A DNA stretch of 20,292 nt from CAZPAV01 sp964584755 (lineage in GTDB: Bacteria > Actinomycetota > Acidimicrobiia > Spongiisociales > UBA5794), in NCBI GenBank assembly GCA_964584755.1, contig CAZPAV010000047.1, positions 1 to 20,292 on the forward strand. The letters are read 5' to 3'. Made by a program: the position numbers and the translations under genes. The notes below the pieces were generated by a model. It was not told the DNA's origin. It saw only the letters and a program-made list of their open reading frames with translations, and searched no databases. Positions 14,661-20,292 of this stretch are shown here, piece by piece (positions within the stretch are counted from its first letter, which is position 1; each line of letters starts with the position of its first letter).

Positions 14661-16121
14661 ATGGGGATCGAGACGGAACGCTCGGACGGGGAGCGGATCG
14701 TCGTCACCGACCCGGCCGCGCCGTCCCGGATGGTCGGGGAGTACCTGCCGACTCCTCCCGAGGGCGTCGTCGCCGCGGTCGAGGCGGCGCGGGAGGCCTT
14801 CCCCGCCTGGGCGGCACGGCCGCCGCAGGAGCGGGCCGATCTCCTGCGGGGGGTGGCGGCACGCCTCGAGGCGTCGGTCGACGAGCTGGCGCGACTCGTC
14901 GTCGCCGAGGAGGGAAAGACCCTGGGGGAGGCTCGGAGCGAGGTGCGGCGGGCGGCCGCCATCTTCCGCTACTACGCCGGGGAGGCCCTGCAGCCGGTCG
15001 GCGACGTGCTCCCCGCGGCAGGTGGCCTCGTCCTCACCCGGCGCCGGCCGCGGGGGGTGATCGGCGTCGTGACCGCGTTCAACTACCCGCTGCTCGTCCC
15101 TGCGTGGAAGATGGCTCCGGCGCTCGCTCTCGGCAACACGGTCGTGTGGAAGCCGGCGAGGGGCGCGACGCTGGCGGCGCTTCGCCTCGTCGGGATCCTC
15201 GCCGAGGCCGGGCTCCCCTCCGGGGTGGTGCACGTCCTCCCCGGGCCCGGCGCGAGCCTCGTGCCGGTCCTCGCCGCCCAGGACGCCCTCGCCGGGCTGA
15301 CCTTCACCGGGTCCACCGCGGTGGGGCGCGCACTGGAGCGTCTCGTCGCCGGTCGGGGCGTGCCGCTCCAGCTCGAGATGGGCGGGAAGAACGCGGCGGT
15401 GGTCCTCGCCGACGCCGACCTCGGTCACGCGGCCCGTCGGATCGCCTACGGTGCGCTCTCGGGGACCGGACAGAAGTGCACCGCGATCGAGCGTCTCATC
15501 GTCGTGGACGAGGTGGCCGACGAGTTGGTGGACCTGCTCCGCGCGGAGTTCTCCACCTGGACCGTGGGACCCGGCGACGACCCGGCGACGCGCATGGGTC
15601 CCGTCGCCTCCGCCCGCGCCATGGGCCGGATCCTCGCCGCGATCGAGCGCGCCCGTGACGACGGCGCCCGGGTCGTCACCGGAGGCCGCTCCGCCCTCGC
15701 CGCCGGCACCGGCGGGTACTTCGTGGATCCGACGCTTCTCGACGGCGTCGATCCGGGTTGGGAGATCGCCCGCGAGGAGGTGTTCGGTCCGGTGCTGGCG
15801 GTGCTGCGGGTGGCGGATGCCGACGCGGCGGCCACGGTGCACGACGCCACCCGGTACGGGCTCAACGCCGGTGTGTTCACCGGCGACCTCGACCTCGCCC
15901 TCGGACTCGGCGAGCGGCTCCACGCCGGTATGGTGCACCTCAACGACGTGTCCGGGTTCCCTCATCATGCTCCCTTCGGCGGTATCAAGGACTCCGGCTT
16001 CGGTCCCCTCGAGCTCGGCAAGGCGGCGGCGGCGTTCTTCACGGAGGAGCGGGTGATCCACGTCCACGCCGGCCCGCAGGCCGGAGGCCGCCGCGGCGCC
16101 GCGGGGGAGGGCCCCCGATGA
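14661..16121 (+). CDS. NAD(P)-dependent aldehyde dehydrogenase
   Basis: A 486-residue ALDH-superfamily enzyme that oxidises an aldehyde to the acid. The catalytic cysteine is C273 in GTGQKCTAIERLIV. The general base is E239 in LEMGGKNAAVV, and the cofactor-binding turn is FTGSTAVG. A further marker is the EEVFGPVLAVLRV motif near the C-terminus. Two starts are possible: GTG at 14655, overlapping the previous stop as GTGA, and ATG at 14661 with GAGGG just upstream. I list the ATG; they differ by two residues. It lies between two HAD-IIA phosphatase genes, in the same transcript as the phosphotransferase. In the cre pathway an aldehyde dehydrogenase (CreC) completes side-chain oxidation, and a comparable role is plausible here. 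Confidence 0.9.
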   Translation: MGIETERSDGERIVVTDPAAPSRMVGEYLPTPPEGVVAAVEAAREAFPAWAARPPQERADLLRGVAARLEASVDELARLVVAEEGKTLGEARSEVRRAAAIFRYYAGEALQPVGDVLPAAGGLVLTRRRPRGVIGVVTAFNYPLLVPAWKMAPALALGNTVVWKPARGATLAALRLVGILAEAGLPSGVVHVLPGPGASLVPVLAAQDALAGLTFTGSTAVGRALERLVAGRGVPLQLEMGGKNAAVVLADADLGHAARRIAYGALSGTGQKCTAIERLIVVDEVADELVDLLRAEFSTWTVGPGDDPATRMGPVASARAMGRILAAIERARDDGARVVTGGRSALAAGTGGYFVDPTLLDGVDPGWEIAREEVFGPVLAVLRVADADAAATVHDATRYGLNAGVFTGDLDLALGLGERLHAGMVHLNDVSGFPHHAPFGGIKDSGFGPLELGKAAAAFFTEERVIHVHAGPQAGGRRGAAGEGPR

Positions 16122-16945
16122 ACCGTCTCCCCTCGGCCGTCGAGAGCGTGGACCTCGGTCGCTACCGCACCGTGCTCCTCGACCTCGACGGCACCGTCTA
16201 CCTGGACTGGAAGCCGCTCCCGGGTGCCGCCGAGTTCGTCCACGCCTGTGAGGCGGCCGGGGCGACGGTGGGGTTCCTCAGCAACCTCTCGCTCTGGCCG
16301 AAGGGTCACTGTCTCGACGCCCTCGAGGCCATGGGCATCACCGCGAACCCGTCGCAGGTGCTCACCGCGGTCGACACCCTGTGTCACACCGTGGGTCGAC
16401 AGGTGCGGGGCCGGAGCATCGCCCGTCTCACCGCCGACCACCTCGCCTGGCGTCTCGACCTCGCCGGCTACCGGACGATCGACCTCCACGGCGCCGAGCT
16501 GCCGCCGGTCGAGGAGATCGACGCCCTCGTGGTGGCGCAGTGCGAGCGTCTCGACGAGCGGGCGGTTCGTCGCGCCGCCGATCTCGTCGCCGCCGGCGTC
16601 CCCGTGTTCTCGACGAGCACGAAGGGCAAGATGCCGACCCGCAAGGACGACGTCCTGGCGGCCGGAGAGGTCGTGCAGGCCATCGCCGAGCACGTCGAGT
16701 TCACGCCGATCGACTGTGGGAAGCCGTCGCAGATCTTCGCCGAGGCGGCGGCTTCCCTACTCGACATCGTCGAGCCGGTCCTGCTCGTCGGCGACGGTCT
16801 CGACACCGACATCGCGCTGGCGAACAACAACGGCTGGGCCAGTCTCCTCGTGGAGTCGCCGGTGGGCGAGATCGTGCCGCCCGTGCTCTGGCCGATCCCC
16901 GACTACGCCGCCCCCTCGCTCCGCCACGTGCTCGAGGGAGGGTGA
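16118..16945 (+). CDS. HAD-IIA (NagD-like) phosphatase 2
   Basis: A 275-residue HAD hydrolase distinct from the one at 13840. D22 and D24 in LLDLDGTVY are the nucleophile and acid. S55-N56 replaces the usual TN of motif II. K202 in CGKP is motif III, and D226 with D229/D231 in VGDGLDTDI is motif IV. The cap region carries STSTKGKMPTRKDDVL (166-181) where NagD proteins have a TNPD-type sequence, so substrate choice may differ from paralogue 1. The ATG overlaps the ALDH stop (ATGA). The G-rich ribosome binding site (16103-16111) can pair with CCCCC at 16112-16116. It is the last gene of the operon and ends four bases from the convergent marR stop. Confidence 0.87.
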   Translation: MNRLPSAVESVDLGRYRTVLLDLDGTVYLDWKPLPGAAEFVHACEAAGATVGFLSNLSLWPKGHCLDALEAMGITANPSQVLTAVDTLCHTVGRQVRGRSIARLTADHLAWRLDLAGYRTIDLHGAELPPVEEIDALVVAQCERLDERAVRRAADLVAAGVPVFSTSTKGKMPTRKDDVLAAGEVVQAIAEHVEFTPIDCGKPSQIFAEAAASLLDIVEPVLLVGDGLDTDIALANNNGWASLLVESPVGEIVPPVLWPIPDYAAPSLRHVLEGG

Positions 16946-16949
16946 GGGC

Positions 16950-17471
16950 TCAGGAGTCGTCCTCCTCCGGGGGCGCGGGCCGTGCCAGGAGGCTCCGCAG
17001 CACCTCGTTGAGCGTGACGACCTCGTCGGGGGTGAGCTTGGCCAGCCACTCCCGTTCGCGCCGGTGCTGGGCGACGAACGCCTCGGTGACGAGGCGCTCA
17101 CCCGCGCCGGTGAGCGTCACGGTGACGACGCGCCGATCCGGCGAGCGCCGGTGCCGGCTGACGAGCCCCTTCCGTTCCAGGGTGTTGAGCACGCTCGAGA
17201 CGGTGGCCCGGGACACCCCCGAGAGACGGGCCAGGCGGGCCGGGGGGGAGGCCGGCTGCACCCAGAGGCAGAACAGGACGCGGAACCCGGCCCAGGTGAG
17301 GTCGCGGGGCCGGTACACCGCGGTCTCGAAGTCCCTGAGGAGGCGGTTCACGATCCTCACGAGGTTGAAGACCGCCGACACGACCTCGAGGTCCACCTCG
17401 CCGGGCGCCCGGGAGAGCCGGGCCCGGGCCGCCTGCTCGAAGGCGAGAGGGTCGGTGGAGGGTTGGCGCAT
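16950..17471 (-). CDS. MarR-family transcriptional regulator
   Basis: A 173-residue winged-helix protein of the MarR/HTH family. The DNA-binding region is about residues 76-122: PPARLARLSGVSRATVSSVLNTLERKG, then the wing SPDRRVVTVTLT with the conserved DRR. The flanking helices form the dimer interface. These proteins usually repress and are released by small ligands, often aromatic acids in catabolic clusters. The ATG follows GAGGAG (17476-17481 on the minus strand). The gene converges on the operon and is the only DNA-binding regulator in the window, so it is the best candidate for the GAATCA-N2-TGATTC sites at 762-779 and 3254-3267. An inverted repeat over its own promoter suggests autoregulation, but that repeat differs from those sites. 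Confidence 0.92.
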   Translation of the reverse strand: MRQPSTDPLAFEQAARARLSRAPGEVDLEVVSAVFNLVRIVNRLLRDFETAVYRPRDLTWAGFRVLFCLWVQPASPPARLARLSGVSRATVSSVLNTLERKGLVSRHRRSPDRRVVTVTLTGAGERLVTEAFVAQHRREREWLAKLTPDEVVTLNEVLRSLLARPAPPEEDDS

Positions 17472-17506
17472 GGGTCTCCTCGAATCCAGGGGCGGTCGCC
17501 GGCCCC

Positions 17507-17528
17507 ACTCTAGGAGGCCACCGTGGTC
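17507..17528 (-). promoter_or_regulatory. Possible marR promoter -10 and inverted repeat
   Basis: Read on the minus strand, TAGAGT (17507-17512) looks like a -10 box about 36 bp before the marR start. No good -35 is seen. Immediately upstream, GGCCAC and GTGGTC (17516-17521 and 17523-17528) form an inverted repeat with a one-base centre and one mismatch, in the place expected for an autoregulatory operator. The rest of the 122-bp gap between the kinase stop and marR shows only short GC-rich inverted repeats. Confidence 0.3.
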
Positions 17529-17593
17529 TCATCACCTGTCGGCGGGGGATCGCTGGCGGCGACCCGGTCCCGACCGTGCCGGCCGGCGCGGGC

Positions 17594-20242
17594 TCAGGCG
17601 GGTTCGTCCTCCGACATCGGCCCGTGCCCGACCGGGGGGAGGGTGAGGGTGAAGACGCTCCAACCGTCGACGTACCGGTAGGTGAGGTCCCCCCTCATGA
17701 GTCGGGCGAGGTTGCGGGACACCGTCAGTCCCAGCCCCATGGCGCCCGGGAGGTGGGGCCGCGTGGAGGAGCGCTCGTACGGCTCGAAGACGCGGTCCCG
17801 CTCCTCGGGCGGGATGCCCGGGCCGTCGTCACAGACCGAGACGGAGGCGGGGCCGTCCTGCCCGATCCTCACCTCGACGTGATCGCCGCCGTAGCGGTCG
17901 GTGTTGCTCAGGAGGTTGCGGAGGATCTGGCGAACCCGGGCGGGGTCGCCGATCACGGTGGCGGTGGTACCGGTGACGACGACCCGTTCCCCCCAGCCTC
18001 GCGACTCGAGGACCTGGGACACCTGGGCGCGGAGGTCGACCGGTACCCGGGCGACGTGAAGGGTCCCGATGTCCGCCCGCGCCGCGGCGAGGAGGTCCTC
18101 GACGATGTTCGCCAGGTCCTGCGCCTCGGCGGCCGCGGCCTCGATCATCGTCTGCCGTTCCTCGGGGTCGAACTCCCGGGCGGGGTCGCGGAGGAGCTCC
18201 ACGAAGCCGAGCACGCCGGTGAGGGGGGTGCGCAGCTCGTGGGAGACCGAGGCGATGAGCTCGTCCTTCGATCGGACGAGCCGCTCGAGACGCTCCTGGG
18301 TGGCGAGCCGCTCGGTCATGTCGCGAACGATGGCGGTGTAGGTCGTCTCGTCGTCGAGGGAGAGCCGCGAGACCGTGACCGCGGCGGGGAACATCTCGCC
18401 GCCCCGTCTCCGGGCCGGTCGTTGCACCCGGGTCCCGGCCGCCGCCTCGATGTCGAGCGCCGCCGGGGAGGCGGGCCGCCCGGCGGACTCGTCGCCGCCC
18501 GCGGCGGGGAAGAGGAGGTCGACGGGCCGGCCGATGATCTCGTCGGCGCGGTAGCCGAACACCACCTCGGCCCCATGGTTGAAGAGGACGACGCGGCGCT
18601 CCGCGTCGAAGGAGACGATGGCGTCGTTCGCGGTGGCGAGGATGCTCTCGAAGCGACGCCGGCTCCGGCGGAGCGCGGCCTCCATGCGCTGGCGCTCGAC
18701 CGCCGACGCCAGCACGTTGGCCACCGCCTGGAGGAAGTTGACGTCGTCGGCGCTGAAGGTGCGTCGATGCGTGGTGTGGGCACCGAGGACGCCGTAGGGG
18801 CGATCCTCCGGCCCGATGAGCACGCTCACGCCGCTCACGACCCCGTGATCCTCGAGCAGTGCGGGCCCGTGGAAGCGGGCCTCGCTCGCCAGGTCCTCGA
18901 CGACGACCGGCTCGGCCGAGAGGAGGGTGTACCCGGCCTGGGAGGCACCGCCCGCCGCCACGACGGCGGTCCCCACCTGTCCGGGACGCCATCCCACCCC
19001 GGCACGCAGGAGGAGACGGTTCCCGTCGGGGGTGAGCTCGAGGACCTTCGCCAGCTCGGTGCCGAGCGTCTCGGCGACGAGGGCCACGGCCTCGTCGAGG
19101 AGCGCGCCGAGGTGGGAGGCCCGTAGCGCCGACTGGCCGAGGGTGGCGACGGCGGCCTGCTGGGCGGCGCGAGCGGCGAGGGCCGCGGAGGCGCGTTCCG
19201 CCTCCACCCGGGCGGCACGCTCACCCTCGAGGAGACGGGCGAGCCCGATGGCGACGGCGCCCTGGGTGGCGACGGCCTGGGCGATCCGCACCGTCCTGGG
19301 GTCGATGCGTCGGGGGGCACGGTGGTCGAGGACGAGGACCCCGGCAGGCTCCTCCCGGAAGGCGAGGGGGAGGATGACCTCGGAGCGAATGCCGAAGGGC
19401 TCCCGCCACTCGGGCGGGATGGCCTCGGGGTGCTCCTCGGGGTGCTCGTAGACGGCGGGTCTGCCGGTCTCGATCACGGTGATGGCCGCGGGCAGGTCCA
19501 GCTCGAGGGTGCGGAAGCGCACCCACGCCTCCCGGTCGACGTGCCCGTCGGCGAACTGGCTCATGTGGGGGCGCAGCCGTCCTTCGTCGTCGAGGAGGAA
19601 GATCGAGGCGCGCTCGAAACCGGCGACGCGCGCCGAGGTGCGGGCCACCGACGCCAGGACGGTGGTGAGGTCGTCGGCATCGCGCAGGGCCTCGGCGACC
19701 TCGAGGAGGGCCTCGGTCTCGCGAGCCCGTGCCAGCTCCCGTTCGGTGCGGCGCGCGGTCTCGATGACGAGCGCGAGGAACGTCCCGATGGCCGGGGCGC
19801 GGCCCATGGCCCGGTCGAGGGTGGGGGGATCGCCCTCGACGAGGAGGATCCCGAGGGGACCGTCGTCGCCGTCGAGACGGACCGTGACGAAGGGGTGGAC
19901 GTCCCAGGCGGCGGCGACCGCGGTGGGGAAGATCGTCCGGGGGTCGGTGACGAGGTGCACCTCGTCACCGGAGGCGACGAGCTCGGCGAGGCGGTCGAGT
20001 ACGGCGCGATCGATCGCCCTCCACTGCCGGTAGACGGCCTCGTCGCGGGCGCCGGAGGGATACTCGGAGACGACGGGGACGGGCCTGCCGTCCTGGAGCA
20101 GGTACACCGTGACGCGGTGGGCTCGCAGCTCGCGACCGATGAAGCGGCAGATCGCCGCCAGCGTCCGGGAGAACGCCTCTCCGGTTCCGGCGCGGCGCAC
20201 GAAGTCGAGGAGGTCCCCGGTGGGTTGCGTGGTCGTCACCAT
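17594..20242 (-). CDS. Soluble hybrid-sensing histidine kinase (three GAF-like, PAS, HisKA, HATPase)
   Basis: An 882-residue sensor kinase without transmembrane segments or signal peptide, so cytoplasmic. Three GAF-like sensor regions are seen at about 20-165, 180-340 and 375-515, linked by Ala/Arg/Glu-rich helices that could form coiled coils. A PAS domain follows (about 525-645; FESILATANDAIVSFDAERRV). Next is the HisKA domain with H668 in SVSHELRTPL, then the HATPase domain with N-box N776/N780 (RNLLSNTDRYGG), G1 DDGPGIP (805-811) and G2 GLGL (836-839). All catalytic motifs are intact. The ATG at 20242 has only a weak GGTGACGAG upstream. No response regulator is in the window; one could lie beyond the right edge. 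A link to the catabolic operon is unproven. Confidence 0.9.
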   Translation of the reverse strand: MVTTTQPTGDLLDFVRRAGTGEAFSRTLAAICRFIGRELRAHRVTVYLLQDGRPVPVVSEYPSGARDEAVYRQWRAIDRAVLDRLAELVASGDEVHLVTDPRTIFPTAVAAAWDVHPFVTVRLDGDDGPLGILLVEGDPPTLDRAMGRAPAIGTFLALVIETARRTERELARARETEALLEVAEALRDADDLTTVLASVARTSARVAGFERASIFLLDDEGRLRPHMSQFADGHVDREAWVRFRTLELDLPAAITVIETGRPAVYEHPEEHPEAIPPEWREPFGIRSEVILPLAFREEPAGVLVLDHRAPRRIDPRTVRIAQAVATQGAVAIGLARLLEGERAARVEAERASAALAARAAQQAAVATLGQSALRASHLGALLDEAVALVAETLGTELAKVLELTPDGNRLLLRAGVGWRPGQVGTAVVAAGGASQAGYTLLSAEPVVVEDLASEARFHGPALLEDHGVVSGVSVLIGPEDRPYGVLGAHTTHRRTFSADDVNFLQAVANVLASAVERQRMEAALRRSRRRFESILATANDAIVSFDAERRVVLFNHGAEVVFGYRADEIIGRPVDLLFPAAGGDESAGRPASPAALDIEAAAGTRVQRPARRRGGEMFPAAVTVSRLSLDDETTYTAIVRDMTERLATQERLERLVRSKDELIASVSHELRTPLTGVLGFVELLRDPAREFDPEERQTMIEAAAAEAQDLANIVEDLLAAARADIGTLHVARVPVDLRAQVSQVLESRGWGERVVVTGTTATVIGDPARVRQILRNLLSNTDRYGGDHVEVRIGQDGPASVSVCDDGPGIPPEERDRVFEPYERSSTRPHLPGAMGLGLTVSRNLARLMRGDLTYRYVDGWSVFTLTLPPVGHGPMSEDEPA

Positions 20243-20292
20243 CTCGTCACCGGTGTTGTATCGGACGGTGCGACCTCCGCCTTGACCGGGGG

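Noticed and set aside
759..16067. Very long open frames on the minus strand opposite the operon genes (for example 759-3359, 3257-5908, 13434-16067)
   Set aside because: Their translations are low-complexity Arg/Gly/His/Asp-rich sequence without family motifs. They arise because GC-rich codons on the plus strand leave few stops on the opposite strand.
16943..16952. Bidirectional terminator between the operon end and marR
   Set aside because: Only four bases separate the two convergent stop codons, and no symmetrical hairpin with T-tracts is visible there.

Overview
This 20.3 kb window is very GC-rich, with short or overlapping gene junctions and strong purine-rich ribosome binding sites. That suits a high-GC actinobacterium (Actinomycetota). 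An Acidimicrobiia-like lineage is possible, but I cannot fix it from sequence alone. I recognised no tRNA, rRNA, CRISPR array, transposase or phage gene. Eighteen protein-coding genes are supported.

Layout. Positions 1-262 hold GC-extreme sequence with no convincing gene. A small VOC/glyoxalase-fold gene (263-724, minus) diverges from a medium-chain zinc alcohol dehydrogenase (810-1898, plus), which is followed by a beta-lactamase-fold serine hydrolase (1977-3155). After a 206-bp promoter region comes a tight 13-gene run on the plus strand (3362-16945), most simply one operon. It encodes a lipoprotein solute-binding protein, a LivH-type permease, a LivM-LivG fusion, E1-beta and E1-alpha of a thiamine-diphosphate 2-oxo acid/acyloin dehydrogenase, an 80-residue stand-alone lipoyl domain, a LivF-type ATPase, an SDR dehydrogenase, a two-subunit dikinase-like phosphotransferase (His-domain subunit then ATP-grasp subunit), a HAD-IIA phosphatase, an aldehyde dehydrogenase and a second HAD-IIA phosphatase. 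A MarR regulator (16950-17471, minus) converges on the operon end. A soluble triple-GAF/PAS histidine kinase (17594-20242, minus) closes the window.

How the genes may work together. The HAAT-type ABC transporter would import a small organic substrate. The split phosphotransferase has the ATP-grasp and swivelling-His parts of PEP synthase but no PEP/pyruvate-binding barrel. This is the design of phenylphosphate synthase and of CreH/CreI, which phosphorylates 4-cresol in Corynebacterium glutamicum. Its partners here (HAD phosphatases, aldehyde dehydrogenase, alcohol dehydrogenases) resemble a phosphorylate-oxidise-dephosphorylate scheme. The P450 of the cre pathway and the carboxylase of the phenylphosphate pathway are both absent. 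A 2-oxo acid/acyloin dehydrogenase E1 pair with an isolated lipoyl carrier sits inside the transporter genes instead. I infer a catabolic cluster for a hydroxylated, possibly aromatic, substrate whose full chemistry does not match a pathway I know.

Regulation. A palindrome with the 13-bp core CGAATCATCTGAT lies in the VOC/ADH divergent promoter (762-779). The same 13-mer recurs inverted at 3256-3268, just upstream of the operon's -35 box. This ties the flanking genes and the operon into one regulon. The MarR protein is the obvious local candidate regulator.
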